Positions 35,442 to 44,922 of a stretch of DNA of 64,000 nt are shown here, in pieces. The notes under the pieces are model-generated. The model had not been told where the DNA came from and made no database searches. It saw only the letters and a program-made list of their open reading frames with translations. Each line of letters starts with the position of its first letter. Positions within the stretch are counted from its first letter, which is position 1. This DNA comes from Asaia lannensis NBRC 102526 (GTDB lineage: Bacteria > Pseudomonadota > Alphaproteobacteria > Acetobacterales > Acetobacteraceae): the NCBI RefSeq assembly GCF_024054035.1, contig NZ_JAMXQU010000006.1:62001-126000 (forward strand), given 5' to 3'. The position numbers were made by a program, and so were the translations under genes.

Positions 35442-37805
35442 TCAGTAGCTGAGACTGATCTGCCCGAGGAATGTCCGGCCAGCCGATGGCGTGGCACGGT
35501 TGGAAAACAGGCTCTGGTAATTCAGGCGATTGGCCAGATTGTAGCCATTGAGCGAGACCTTCCAGTGTTGGCCTAGACGATGCGAAATGACGGCATCGAA
35601 ATCGAGATTGGCCGGGACTTTCAGCGTGTTTGTGGTGTTGAGCCACACATGCTGACGCCATGTCACGCCGCCGCCGAAAGACAGGTTATAGGGCGTGGTA
35701 GGGAAAGCTTCGTAAACCGACCAGAGCGTGGCCTGATTATGCGGCACATACTGCACCTGTTTGCCGATTGCGGCAGCCGTATCGGAGGCCAGTGTGTCGC
35801 TGTCATACAGGGCATAGGTGGCCGAGATATTCCAGTGACGGGTAATCATGCCGCCCACGGAAAGCTCAAGACCCTGATTGCGCTGTCTGTCGCTCGATCC
35901 CTCGACCTGACCCGTGACAGGATCGGCATTGATGGCGTTGTTCTTTTCCAGACGGAACAGCGAGGCGGTAAAGCCCATGCGGTCATGAAACGCGCTGTAC
36001 TTCGCGCCGATCTCGTAGAGGCTGGCTTTCTCCGGGCTGGCAAAGCTGTTCGTGCCGGGGCGAATGGGTACGGAGCCATTGGTCACATACATGCCGCTTG
36101 GCGTGGTCGAGGTTGCCCAGGTGAAATAATAGGTCTGATGGGCGTCAGGCGTCGCGACAAGGCTGACATTGGGGTTAAAGACGCTGCTGACCTGATGATA
36201 ATGAATATCGGGGCTGGTCGCGACATTGCCGCCCGTCAGGTTGTAGCTGGTCTGCCAGCGATCCCAGCGGAAGCCACCCTTCACCGACAGCCAGTTGGTG
36301 AACCAGATCTGGTCATAGAAGAACAGGCCGGTATCAAAGCCATAGCCGTTTGAATGTGATTTGGCCCCCAGAGCACCGAGGCTGACCAGCCCACCCGGAT
36401 TCAGATCGCCAGGCACCAGAAGCAGATTGCCGACATAGGGGTTGGGGTTGACCAGTGAGGCATAGGGCTTTGCTTTGAGATAGGTCGATTGCGAGCGCAC
36501 ATCGTTGACGCGTTCGAGATCGAAACCTGTCACGATCTGATGCTTGAGAAAACCCGTATGAAAATCGGCCACCATCGAGCCGACATTCTGCACCGACCAG
36601 CTTGTCTGCTGATAGGGCAGGGGCGCCATATAGGTGCCCGGACCTGTTCCTTTGCCCGCACCGCTCGGCCCGGATCGCGCAACCAGTGCCGAAGCCGGAT
36701 TGCCGAGAAAGTAGTTATTGACGCAGGTCGTGTCGCATGTGGCCTTGGAGGCTGCGAATGTACGGTAGAATTCGCCGCCACGCAGATCGTCGTAGAATTT
36801 GATATGGTCGTTGAGTTTATATGAGAAACGCGCTGTTTCCATATTGTCGTTGGTCGCGTTCTGATCGTTGTTCGTGCCGTAGAAATTGGTGCGCCGGATA
36901 CCGTATTCGGTAATCGGTCCACCTGTTTTTGCACCTGGCGGGGTCACGACCGGCACGCCGAAATCGGGAATGGAGTTCTCCTGCTGGTGCATGTACTGGA
37001 GCACCAGCGTGGCCTTGCTGCCCAGTCCGAAGGCGATGGACGGCGCGATGCCCCAGCGATGCGAATAAAGGAAATCGCGCCCGACAATATTGTTCTCGTT
37101 GCCCATACCGGTAATGCGCAGGGCCGTATGATCGTCGAGCTTCTTGTTCACGTCGAGCACGCCACGATAATACGAGCCCGATCCACCGTTGAATTCGGCT
37201 GAATAATGATCGCGCAAGGTCGGTGTCTTGGTCACCATATTGATTGCGCCGCCAGTCGTGCCATTACCGAAGACCTCGGATGACGGACCCTTGATGACCG
37301 AGATGGTCTCAAGATTGAAGGCATCGCGGCTATAGACACCGAAATCGCGCAGGCCGTCCTGATAGATGTCATTCTGCGCCTGGAACCCGCGTATCAGGAA
37401 CTGGTCGCCATTCATGCCGCCAGCGCCTTCACCGATGGATGAGGTCACGCCCGGCACGTTGCGCAGGGCCTCATCGACCGATTTCACGTTCTGTTGCTTC
37501 ATGAGCATCTGCGGCACGATATTGATCTGCTGCGGCGTATGCAGCGCATCCTGAGGCATGCGCGACAGGCCGATGGGGTCTTTCAGCGTGTTGAACCCAT
37601 TGCCGAGCACGGTAATCTGCTCATCGGGCTTTTCTTCACGGCTGCGCTTGTCGGTCGGATGTTTGTCGGCCTTGCGCTGGCGTTGCGGTTTCTTGTCCTT
37701 GCGGTCGTCTGTCGCATCCGTTGCGGCATGGGTTTGAGTCGCTCCGAGAATGATCCCTGTGAGCATCGGTAACAGAGACAGTGATTTGCGCGAGGGGGAC
37801 CGCAT
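35442..37805 (-). CDS. TonB-dependent siderophore receptor (Fiu/PiuA-like)
   Basis: Receptor of 787 aa. A signal peptide (LLPMLTGIILGATQTHA) is followed by a very basic Lys/Arg-rich linker (DRKDKKPQRQRKADKHPTDK). The TonB-box region is EQITVLGNG, and the plug has PQQINIVPQMLMKQQNVKSVDEALRNVPGV and ETISVIKGPSSEVFGNGTTGGAINM. The barrel ends with an aromatic residue (LGQISLSY). The catecholate-type plug and the divergent Sel1 gene recall the PiuA locus. Two TTGCGA-N5-TCGCAA-type palindromes directly upstream suggest iron control. Ligand unproven. Confidence 0.88.
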   Translation of the reverse strand: MRSPSRKSLSLLPMLTGIILGATQTHAATDATDDRKDKKPQRQRKADKHPTDKRSREEKPDEQITVLGNGFNTLKDPIGLSRMPQDALHTPQQINIVPQMLMKQQNVKSVDEALRNVPGVTSSIGEGAGGMNGDQFLIRGFQAQNDIYQDGLRDFGVYSRDAFNLETISVIKGPSSEVFGNGTTGGAINMVTKTPTLRDHYSAEFNGGSGSYYRGVLDVNKKLDDHTALRITGMGNENNIVGRDFLYSHRWGIAPSIAFGLGSKATLVLQYMHQQENSIPDFGVPVVTPPGAKTGGPITEYGIRRTNFYGTNNDQNATNDNMETARFSYKLNDHIKFYDDLRGGEFYRTFAASKATCDTTCVNNYFLGNPASALVARSGPSGAGKGTGPGTYMAPLPYQQTSWSVQNVGSMVADFHTGFLKHQIVTGFDLERVNDVRSQSTYLKAKPYASLVNPNPYVGNLLLVPGDLNPGGLVSLGALGAKSHSNGYGFDTGLFFYDQIWFTNWLSVKGGFRWDRWQTSYNLTGGNVATSPDIHYHQVSSVFNPNVSLVATPDAHQTYYFTWATSTTPSGMYVTNGSVPIRPGTNSFASPEKASLYEIGAKYSAFHDRMGFTASLFRLEKNNAINADPVTGQVEGSSDRQRNQGLELSVGGMITRHWNISATYALYDSDTLASDTAAAIGKQVQYVPHNQATLWSVYEAFPTTPYNLSFGGGVTWRQHVWLNTTNTLKVPANLDFDAVISHRLGQHWKVSLNGYNLANRLNYQSLFSNRATPSAGRTFLGQISLSY

Positions 37806-37826
37806 AAGGCGCGACGCTCCGTGAAG

Positions 37827-37843
37827 TTGCGAGGATTTCGCAA
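37827..37843. promoter_or_regulatory. Fur-type palindrome, site 1
   Basis: TTGCGAGGATTTCGCAA is a perfect 6-bp inverted repeat with a 5-base centre, 22 bases before the receptor start. It has the TTGC-rich form I associate with alphaproteobacterial iron operators. Its centre lies 30 bp (about three helical turns) from the centre of site 2. Confidence 0.6.
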
Positions 37844-37856
37844 CTGCTTACGCGGG

Positions 37857-37873
37857 TCGCGACTAAGTCGCAA
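37857..37873. promoter_or_regulatory. Fur-type palindrome, site 2
   Basis: TCGCGACTAAGTCGCAA is a 17-bp palindrome with one mismatch and the same TTGCGA-N5-TCGCAA layout as site 1. It lies on the side nearer the Sel1 gene. Two direct repeats of TTGCGAAATG follow at 37882-37891 and 37903-37912, 21 bp apart. Confidence 0.55.
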
Positions 37874-37954
37874 TTGCTTTATTGCGAAATGTGTGTAGAT
37901 TTTTGCGAAATGTTCAAACTCTTCCTTCGTGATGTGCACGCTGCGTGCAGGGCT

Positions 37955-38746
37955 ATGGTCTTGCGTGGTTTGCGCAGGCCTCATAGCCGTCACGCATGGC
38001 GCAAGGCTGCGCGTGCGCTTGCGAAGGCCGAACCGTCGTCACGCTATGCGCGTCTGCCCGACGATATCGAGACTATCCGTCAGAAGGCCCGTGCAGGCCA
38101 TGTGCTCGAACAGGTACAATGGGGTCAGATCCTGCGCGAGAGCGTGTATATGCCGCCTCGGCCCGATCTTGCTTTCAAATGGTTCGAGAGCGCCGCTCTG
38201 GCCGGTTTCGGTCCGGGTCTGAACATGCTGGGGCGCTGTTATCAGTTCGGCTGGGGATGCACGCTGGATCTGTTGCGCGCTGCGGCCTGTTACGAGCAGG
38301 CCGCCGTCAGGGGCGATGTCTGGGGGTGTTATAATCTGGCGATTCTGACCATGCGCGGGCTTGGGGTGGAGCAGGATCTTTCACGTGCGCTCTGCCTGTT
38401 TCAGGCCGGTGCGCAGGCCGGACACGCCAAATCGATGAATCTCTATGCCCGTTTTCTCGAAGAGGGATGGGAGATCGCGCAGGACAGGGTTATGGCAGAG
38501 CACTGGTATCGACGTTCTGCCGAGTCAGGCGATTATCGTGGGCAGCATAATTATGCGACGCTGCTTTGCGATCGCGGAGAGTACGACAAGGCCCTGGAAT
38601 GGTGGCGTAGGGCAGCGTCAGAGGCGACTTCGGATATTCTTCTGGCCATGCGCAGTCGTCTGGAAATAGCCGGGATACACGGCGATACGGCTTTGCTCGA
38701 TCTTGTATGCGAGCGTCTTGCCGGTCTCGAACGCATGGCCCGATAG
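37955..38746 (+). CDS. Sel1-repeat (TPR-like) protein
   Basis: Protein of about 263 aa built of Sel1 repeats of roughly 36 residues: ALAGFGPGLNMLGRCYQFGWGCTLDLLRAAACYEQAA, VRGDVWGCYNLAILTMRGLGVEQDLSRALCLFQAGA and two more (each quoted only to show spacing). No signal peptide. The start is uncertain: the frame is open from 37874, with ATGs at 37889 and 37910, but those overlap the operator repeats and a possible TTGCTT-N16-TAGATT promoter, so 37955 is preferred. In Pseudomonas a Sel1 gene lies beside piuA and piuC; piuC is absent here. Confidence 0.75.
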   Translation: MVLRGLRRPHSRHAWRKAARALAKAEPSSRYARLPDDIETIRQKARAGHVLEQVQWGQILRESVYMPPRPDLAFKWFESAALAGFGPGLNMLGRCYQFGWGCTLDLLRAAACYEQAAVRGDVWGCYNLAILTMRGLGVEQDLSRALCLFQAGAQAGHAKSMNLYARFLEEGWEIAQDRVMAEHWYRRSAESGDYRGQHNYATLLCDRGEYDKALEWWRRAASEATSDILLAMRSRLEIAGIHGDTALLDLVCERLAGLERMAR

Positions 38747-38967
38747 TCTGAGCGGGCTCATGCTGACCGAATTCCGCAGCTCAATTTTTCGTATGCGGCG
38801 CTTTCTGGACAAAACGTCGCTGGAAAATCGAACGTCCGGCAGAAGCAGGCTCACGAAACAGTCTCTTGATCTGATCGTTTTTTTGGGGAAGGTCGTTGGG
38901 CCGACGACCTCCGGGTCCGGTTTGCGGTCGGCATATAACCGGCCCGATGAGAGGGGAACGATCAGGA

Positions 38968-39837
38968 ATGTCTGACAGCCACGTTTTCAGTAACGGGACT
39001 TATACAGCCCGCGTTTCCGCTCTCGGAGCCGAACTCTGTTCGCTATGCGATCGCACCGGGCGGGAGATCATGTGGACGGGTGGGGCATGGCCGCGCCACT
39101 CACCGGTCCTGTTTCCGATCGTGGGGCGTCTTCGCGATAACCATGCCCTGATCGATGGGCTGGACTATACGCTTACCCAGCACGGGTTTGCGCGCGATCG
39201 TTTGTTTCGCTGGGTGGAGCGCAGCGAAACCGGATGCACGCTGATGCTTGAGGACGACCCCACAAGCCGCACGCTGTTCCCTTCTGCATTTCGTCTGATT
39301 CTGCGTTACACGCTCGACGAGCAGGGACTGCACGTTCATTACACACTGGCCAATCCCGACAGCAGAAGCCTTCTTCATGCTTCGCTTGGCGCCCATCCGG
39401 CTTTCATCTGGCCTCTGACCCCCGATACGGCAAAAGACAGTTATGTGCTCGATTTTGACGCACCGGAGCCCGGTTCCCTTGCCCTGTTGCAGGAAGGGCT
39501 TATTGCCGAAGGTGAGCGCCCCAATCCGATGGATGGATCACGTCTCGCCCTGAACGACGATCTGTTCGAACAGGATGCCCTGATTTTCATGCATCCCGTC
39601 AGTCGTCAGGTGAAGTTCCATGCCCCCGAGGGCGAGGCCCTGCTGTTTTCGTGGCACGGTTTCGAGCAACTCGGTATCTGGATGAAGCCGGGCTCCGATT
39701 TCCTCTGCCTGGAACCGTGGATGGGCTACGCAAGTCCGGTCGATTTCGACGGACCATTCGAGCAGAAGCCCGGATTGCTGCATCTCCCGCCCGGAGGGAG
39801 CTGGGAGGCAGGCTGGTCGATACGGGTGGAGGAATAA
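38968..39837 (+). CDS. Aldose 1-epimerase family protein
   Basis: Galactose-mutarotase-like beta-sandwich protein of 289 aa. Conserved blocks are ALGAELCSLCDRTGREIMWTG, PVLFPIVGRLRDNH, HGFARDRLFRW (first catalytic-region His), ASLGAHPAFIWPL (second) and CLEPWMGYASP (general base Glu). It belongs to the LacX/YeaD-like subgroup, acting on sugars or sugar phosphates in the cytoplasm. The ATG at 38968 follows AGGA closely. Exact substrate unknown. Confidence 0.88.
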   Translation: MSDSHVFSNGTYTARVSALGAELCSLCDRTGREIMWTGGAWPRHSPVLFPIVGRLRDNHALIDGLDYTLTQHGFARDRLFRWVERSETGCTLMLEDDPTSRTLFPSAFRLILRYTLDEQGLHVHYTLANPDSRSLLHASLGAHPAFIWPLTPDTAKDSYVLDFDAPEPGSLALLQEGLIAEGERPNPMDGSRLALNDDLFEQDALIFMHPVSRQVKFHAPEGEALLFSWHGFEQLGIWMKPGSDFLCLEPWMGYASPVDFDGPFEQKPGLLHLPPGGSWEAGWSIRVEE

Positions 39838-39922
39838 GGGGCTGTCATCATAACATCCCTTGCATCCCCGGACCGGTGATGGAACGCTCCTGCGCTTCAG
39901 ATCCCCCGTTTTTCGAGGCCCC

Positions 39923-40834
39923 ATGACACGACGCTCGCTTTGCGCCTTTTCGGCGCTGCTTTCTGCTGCTGCCCTGACCATTTGTTCTCCGCATGCGCTG
40001 GCATGGGGTCCCTATGGACATGCGATCGTTGCCGATATCGCCCAGAGCCGTCTGACCCCTCAGGCGCAGGATGAAGTGACCCGTTTGCTGGCGCTCGAAC
40101 ATCACCAGACGCTCGATCAGGTTGCATCATGGCCCGATACGATCGGTCATGTTCCTCCGGAGAAGGGCGGCCTGCCCCAGACCCTGCCCTGGCATTATGT
40201 CGATACCGACGCGCAGTTTGCGACTTATGACAAGGCACGCGATTGCGGCGACGATATCTGCGTGACTGAAAAACTGCCTGAGATGGAAAAGGTACTGGCC
40301 GACCCGAAAGCGACACCGCAGGCGCGTCTGACGGCCCTGAAATGGGTTGTGCATCTGATGGGCGACCTGCATCAGCCGCTTCATGCCGCAGAGCGCGATC
40401 ACGACAAGGGCGGCAACATGGTCAAGGTCTCGTATTTCGGTCAGGACCGTCAGGGGCATGAAAACCTTCATTCCCTGTGGGATGAAGGCATTATGGATCA
40501 TGAGCGCCATCTCGTTGTCGGGCCGCATTACAGCATCGATTTTGCCAAAGCGCGTGAAGAAGCCGATCGACTGAATGCCCAGATCACGCCGGGTCAGGCC
40601 GCATTCTGGGCGGGCGCTCTTGCGCCTGCCACCATGCATGATGCGGTGGTGCAATGGACCGATGAAAGCCACGGTCTGGCGCGGTCCGTTGCCTATGGTG
40701 CCCTACCCGCCGGCAAGACGAAAGATCTTGGCGAGGCTTATACCGCCATCGCCTTTCCCGTCATCGAAACACGTCTGCAGCAGGCCGGGGTACGTCTGGC
40801 CGATGTCCTGAACACGGCACTCACGACACACTGA
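39923..40834 (+). CDS. S1/P1-type secreted nuclease
   Basis: Zinc-dependent nuclease of 303 aa. A 27-residue signal peptide (MTRRSLCAFSALLSAAALTI then CSPHALA) is cleaved to expose Trp28. Its free amino group is a zinc ligand in this family (WGPYGHAIVADIAQ). Other ligands are visible: ASWPDTI, the HLMGDLHQPLHAAERDHDKGGN block and LHSLWDEGI. It should degrade single-stranded nucleic acid or 3'-nucleotides in the periplasm or medium. Preceded by 85 bases after the epimerase gene. Confidence 0.93.
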   Translation: MTRRSLCAFSALLSAAALTICSPHALAWGPYGHAIVADIAQSRLTPQAQDEVTRLLALEHHQTLDQVASWPDTIGHVPPEKGGLPQTLPWHYVDTDAQFATYDKARDCGDDICVTEKLPEMEKVLADPKATPQARLTALKWVVHLMGDLHQPLHAAERDHDKGGNMVKVSYFGQDRQGHENLHSLWDEGIMDHERHLVVGPHYSIDFAKAREEADRLNAQITPGQAAFWAGALAPATMHDAVVQWTDESHGLARSVAYGALPAGKTKDLGEAYTAIAFPVIETRLQQAGVRLADVLNTALTTH

Positions 40835-40959
40835 CGCGCTTGCGTAACGTCCCGACAGGTCCGGTCTGCAAGGTGTCTGACCTGTCGTGGCGCTTCAGGC
40901 CCCGAAGAGAGGTTTTGCCCGGGCGCTTCGGTCATTCCAGGTATCTCGATAGCTCTGGC

Positions 40960-42891
40960 TCAGGCGGACCTGGTGCCATCGGTGCGGAAAATGCGTTGAT
41001 AGAAATCAAGTTCTCTGGCGAAGCTGTCGGTCAGTGTGTCCTGCTGGCGAAAGCCATGACCTTCGCCAGCATAGACATGCATTTCCGAAAGACGTCCGCG
41101 CGCGCGTAACGCGTCGTGCATGGAGCGTGCCTGATCGAGCGGCACGACCTTATCCTGATCGCCATGCAGGAAAAGAGTGGGTGCGGTAAGCGTGTTGACA
41201 TGGCTCAACGGGGACCGTTCGAGATACAGGGCTTCCTGCTCGGGATAGGGACCGATGAGCCGATCGAGATAACGGGACTCGAATTTATGGGTCTCTTCGG
41301 CAAGGGCGCGCAGATCCGTCACGCCATAAAGCGAGCATCCGGCGGCAAAGACATCCGATGTGGCGAGTGCCATGAGAACCGTCAGCCCGCCTGCACTGCT
41401 GCCGCGTATGACGCAGCGCGAGGGATCGGCCAGACCACGCGCGACGACATGCTTCACTGCAGCGATACAATCCTGCACATCGATGACACCCCATGCGTCA
41501 TTCAATGCCTCACGATAGGCTCGACCAAACCCGGTCGATCCCCGGTAATTGACGTCGAGCACGGCAAAACCGCGACTTGTCCACCACTGCACCTTGAAGG
41601 AAAAAGCCGCACTGGCCCGGCCTGTCGGACCGCCATGCGCCATGACGACAAGTGGCGGTTTTTCACCGTCGGCAATGTGATGATGACGGTTGACCGGTGG
41701 ATAATAGAGCGCATGGGCGATGGCATTGCCGGATGTGGGAAATGTCAGTTTTTCAGGTCTGGAACAGTCCTGCGCATCCACTCCCGAGGGAAAATCGAAC
41801 GCCTGCCGGATGATGGAAGGAGGGTCGTTCATCATGATGGCTTGCGGTGCATCGGGGGCCGCGCCGAGCCATGCAAAACGACCTTCTACCCAGACAGGCA
41901 CCTGGGCCGCGTCGATATCCGGACAGGCTGTCCATGTTGAACCGTCGAGCACGGCAGTATGGGAGAGGCCGTTGCGGATCACCTGAGCAAGGATGCGGCC
42001 GTCGGGCAGGACACGCAGGCTATGCTGGCCGAACACCCAGTGTGGAAAACCTGTTTCCCCTCCCGGATCGGGAAGAAACACGGGCATGGCTTCAGCGATG
42101 CGCTCTCCTTCAGAAGGCAGCTCCGCGATGTGAAACCGGCAGGGCTTCCACGTTCCCGGTCCGTCATGGCTGACCAGAAGCGTTTCGCTGTTTTCCCACA
42201 CAGGATCGACGCAACTGCATCGCGTCGTCTCACCGGCCAGACATGTTGCCTCCCCCGTTTCAGGGCGTCCGTCGTGCCAGTCCAGAAGTGCGACCATGAG
42301 ACGCGTGGCGTCCCACGGCATGTCGGGATGCGACCAGCTGATCCATGCAAGATGGCTGTTATCCGGCGCAGGGCGCGGCGATGCGTAGAAATCGTCTCCT
42401 TCGACCAGAACGCGTTCGCTGTGCCGATCGAGCCAGACGATGGCGGCAGCAGGCTCGCCTGCTACGCGGCTGTCTTCCCGCACGCAGAAAACACCGCTTT
42501 CCGTGGCGTCGAAGCTGAAATCGGCATAGGCACAGCCAGGTGTGCTGGCCAGAGCCACCACACTGCCCTCGGCCTCGCGTAGCGATACGGCACCGGTCTT
42601 GCGGTCGCTGAACACGATACGCTGGGAGGGAGAGACCGTGTAGGCGCCTCCGCCATATTCATGGACGCTTGTGCCGACGGAGCAGTTTGCAGACAACAAA
42701 TCCCGGGGCGCTTCCCCACGTTTGACACTAACCAGGGCCGTGCGGCCCCCTTCCTGCGGTCTGCCTTCGAGCCAGTATACCCTGTCTCCCTGGGCCTGAA
42801 GTTCGGATAGGGAGACGCTGCGCCCTGCAACAAGGTCGGTCGAGACCCAGGAAGGCCAGAAACCGGGAGGAAGCGAAGATGGATTCGTCAT
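40960..42891 (-). CDS. S9 family prolyl oligopeptidase-type peptidase (S9C-like)
   Basis: Serine peptidase of 643 aa with no signal peptide. The N-terminal two thirds form a beta-propeller (VHEYGGGAYTVSPSQRIVFSD and later blades). The C-terminal alpha/beta hydrolase has the oxyanion region VVMAHGGPTGRASAAF, nucleophile Ser in IRGSSAGGLTVL, Asp in LHGDQDKVVPLDQA and His in GEGHGFRQ. This matches dipeptidyl aminopeptidase / acylaminoacyl-peptidases. The start at 42891 is by homology; extension to 42957 is possible. Divergent from the DedA gene. Confidence 0.9.
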   Translation of the reverse strand: MTNPSSLPPGFWPSWVSTDLVAGRSVSLSELQAQGDRVYWLEGRPQEGGRTALVSVKRGEAPRDLLSANCSVGTSVHEYGGGAYTVSPSQRIVFSDRKTGAVSLREAEGSVVALASTPGCAYADFSFDATESGVFCVREDSRVAGEPAAAIVWLDRHSERVLVEGDDFYASPRPAPDNSHLAWISWSHPDMPWDATRLMVALLDWHDGRPETGEATCLAGETTRCSCVDPVWENSETLLVSHDGPGTWKPCRFHIAELPSEGERIAEAMPVFLPDPGGETGFPHWVFGQHSLRVLPDGRILAQVIRNGLSHTAVLDGSTWTACPDIDAAQVPVWVEGRFAWLGAAPDAPQAIMMNDPPSIIRQAFDFPSGVDAQDCSRPEKLTFPTSGNAIAHALYYPPVNRHHHIADGEKPPLVVMAHGGPTGRASAAFSFKVQWWTSRGFAVLDVNYRGSTGFGRAYREALNDAWGVIDVQDCIAAVKHVVARGLADPSRCVIRGSSAGGLTVLMALATSDVFAAGCSLYGVTDLRALAEETHKFESRYLDRLIGPYPEQEALYLERSPLSHVNTLTAPTLFLHGDQDKVVPLDQARSMHDALRARGRLSEMHVYAGEGHGFRQQDTLTDSFARELDFYQRIFRTDGTRSA

Positions 42892-42986
42892 GGAACTCAG
42901 AATAATCCGACGAAAAGCATCTGACGAGTTTTCCTGAGAGCGGCTTTCAGGCATCAAGTCGGTCTCTTAATTGCCATGCCTCAAGG

Positions 42987-43643
42987 ATGAGAGCCCTGCT
43001 GCATCTTCTGGAACATCTTCTCAAGGAATATGGCTACGGCATTATCGGCGTCGTGGTCATGCTCGAAAGCATGGGTCTTCCCCTGCCTGCCGAGAGCCTG
43101 ATCATCGGCGCGTCGCTTTATGCGGCCACGACCCATCATCTTGAAATACGCTGGATCGTGGTTGCGGCTGTAACCGGGGCTATTATGGGCGATAATTTCG
43201 GTTATCTGATCGGTCGCTCCATCGGTTACAAGCTGCTGCAGAAACATGGTACCAAAGTGGGTCTGACCAAGGAGCGCCTGCTGCTGGGGCGTTTCCTGTT
43301 CAAGCGTCATGGCGGTCTGGTTGTGTTTGTCGGGCGTTTCGTCGCCGTGCTACGCGTCTTTATCGCTCTTCTGGCCGGTGCAAACCATATGCCGTGGAAA
43401 TCATTCCTTTGGCATAATGCCCTTGGTGGCGTGTTCTGGGCTGGCGGCTATGCCGTTGCGACCTATTTTCTCGGCAAGGAAATTTTCAGCCTTTCCGGCC
43501 CCCTTGCCATCGGTCTCGGGTCAATCGTGGTGGTGGGGCTGGGCGTTGCCCTTTATTTTCTCAAGAAGAACGAGAAACGTCTGACCGAAGAAGCGCTCAA
43601 AGAAGCCGAAGCCGAGGAACACTCGGGAAAGGCCGCATCGTGA
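42987..43643 (+). CDS. DedA family membrane protein
   Basis: Inner-membrane protein of 218 aa with the DedA/VTT signature: GIIGVVVMLESMGLPLPAESLIIGASLYA (conserved Glu residues in the re-entrant loop), GAIMGDNFGYLIGRSIGYKLL, and GRFVAVLRVFIALLAGANHMPWKSFLWHNALGG with the essential Arg pair (each quoted in part). Family members flip or transport lipid carriers and support envelope homeostasis. The charged C-terminal tail is cytoplasmic. Its stop overlaps the GTG start of the SDR gene. Confidence 0.93.
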   Translation: MRALLHLLEHLLKEYGYGIIGVVVMLESMGLPLPAESLIIGASLYAATTHHLEIRWIVVAAVTGAIMGDNFGYLIGRSIGYKLLQKHGTKVGLTKERLLLGRFLFKRHGGLVVFVGRFVAVLRVFIALLAGANHMPWKSFLWHNALGGVFWAGGYAVATYFLGKEIFSLSGPLAIGLGSIVVVGLGVALYFLKKNEKRLTEEALKEAEAEEHSGKAAS

Positions 43644-44614
43644 CAGAGACAATCGAGCCGGTGTTCGACCGGTTTGCCCACCAATCCTGCGAGGGCATGA
43701 CAGCAATCGTCACCGGGGCGACCGGCGGTCTGGGGCTGGCAACCGCGCGCGGTCTGGCGCAGGCCGGAGCCGATGTGATCGTGACCGGTCGCAATGCCGA
43801 AAAAGGCCGGGCAGCACTCGCTGCCATCCAGTCGGATTGCCCGAGTGCGACGCTTCGCTTCGAGGGGCTCGATCTGGCGTCTCTTGCCTCTATCGCGCGT
43901 TTTGCCGAGCGTATGGGCAGCCAGCCTGTGCATATCCTGATCAATAATGCAGGTGTTATGGCACCCGCGCATCGCTGTGCCACTCAGGACGGGTTCGAAC
44001 TCCAGTTCGGGACCAATCATCTGGGTCATTTTGCGCTGACCGGGCGCTTGCTGCCGTCGCTCGTGGCCGGGGAAGCGCATATCGTTACCGTGGCATCGCT
44101 CGCTGCATGGCGCGGCGCCATGCCTCTGGACGACCTCAATGCGACCGAGAGCTATCGGCGTTTCGCACGCTATAGCCAGAGCAAGCTGGCCAATCTCATG
44201 TTCAGTCTCGAGCTCGACAGACTTGCCCGGTCTGCGGCGCTGCCTTTGCATGTTCGCGCGGCCCATCCCGGATGGTCGACAAGTTCGATCATCACCAATA
44301 GTGCGGCGTTCGGCCTGACGGGATCGCCTCTGGGTCGCGCCTTTTCGCGCGTACAGGACCGGCTGGGCAATTTCCTCTTTCGTCTGATGGGGCAGGATGT
44401 AGCGTCCGGCGCCGAGTCGATCCTTTATGCAGCCATAGCCAATGCTGCGCGTGATGGCGGTTACTACGGCCCGCAGGGTAAGGGCGAACGCCGTGGCCCT
44501 CCCGGACCGGCCGAGATTCCGCCGCAGGCTATGGGGCTTTCCCTCAGGGCAAAGCTCTGGCAGGCTTCGGAGAACATGACCGGTGTCCGGTATGACTGGG
44601 AGGTTGTCCGATGA
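43640..44614 (+). CDS. Short-chain dehydrogenase/reductase
   Basis: SDR of 324 aa, retinol-dehydrogenase / WW-oxidoreductase-like. It starts at GTG overlapping the DedA stop (GTGA). The cofactor motif is TGATGGLGLATA, with Arg after beta-2 (VTGRNAEKG) implying NADP preference. Also visible are NNAGVM, catalytic Ser in VTVASLAAW and YSQSK (YxxxK). The physiological substrate is unknown. Coupled on both sides (DedA before, the 102-aa protein after). Confidence 0.9.
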   Translation: MTETIEPVFDRFAHQSCEGMTAIVTGATGGLGLATARGLAQAGADVIVTGRNAEKGRAALAAIQSDCPSATLRFEGLDLASLASIARFAERMGSQPVHILINNAGVMAPAHRCATQDGFELQFGTNHLGHFALTGRLLPSLVAGEAHIVTVASLAAWRGAMPLDDLNATESYRRFARYSQSKLANLMFSLELDRLARSAALPLHVRAAHPGWSTSSIITNSAAFGLTGSPLGRAFSRVQDRLGNFLFRLMGQDVASGAESILYAAIANAARDGGYYGPQGKGERRGPPGPAEIPPQAMGLSLRAKLWQASENMTGVRYDWEVVR

Positions 44615-44919
44615 GCATGACCCTGTCCGTATTCAAGGAAAGCCTGCAAGACGGCATTCCACCCGATAACATTTCTCCCGCTCTTCTGGCGCTCTGGTGG
44701 GCGAGAAAGGAAGACTGGGCCGCAGCTCACGAAATTGTCCAGTCCAACGAGCGCGATGCGGACTCGAACTGGGTTCATGCCTGGCTGCATCGTGTGGAAG
44801 GCGACAACGACAACGCGCGTTACTGGTACCGTCGCGCAGGTCATCCCATGGGCCATGGGGAGATCATGGACGAGTGGCAGACGATCGTGATCCGCCTGTT
44901 GAGTGGTTCAGGATATTAG
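44611..44919 (+). CDS. Conserved hypothetical protein, 102 aa
   Basis: The start overlaps the SDR stop (ATGA). The sequence ARKEDWAAAHEIVQSNERDADSNWVHAWLHRVEGDNDNARYWYRRAG (shown as landmarks) is that of a widespread small alpha-helical family with a TPR-like helix pair, frequent in proteobacteria and still uncharacterised. It has no signal peptide. Last gene of the DedA-SDR-hypothetical operon. Confidence 0.85.
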   Translation: MSMTLSVFKESLQDGIPPDNISPALLALWWARKEDWAAAHEIVQSNERDADSNWVHAWLHRVEGDNDNARYWYRRAGHPMGHGEIMDEWQTIVIRLLSGSGY

Positions 44920-44922
44920 GCT

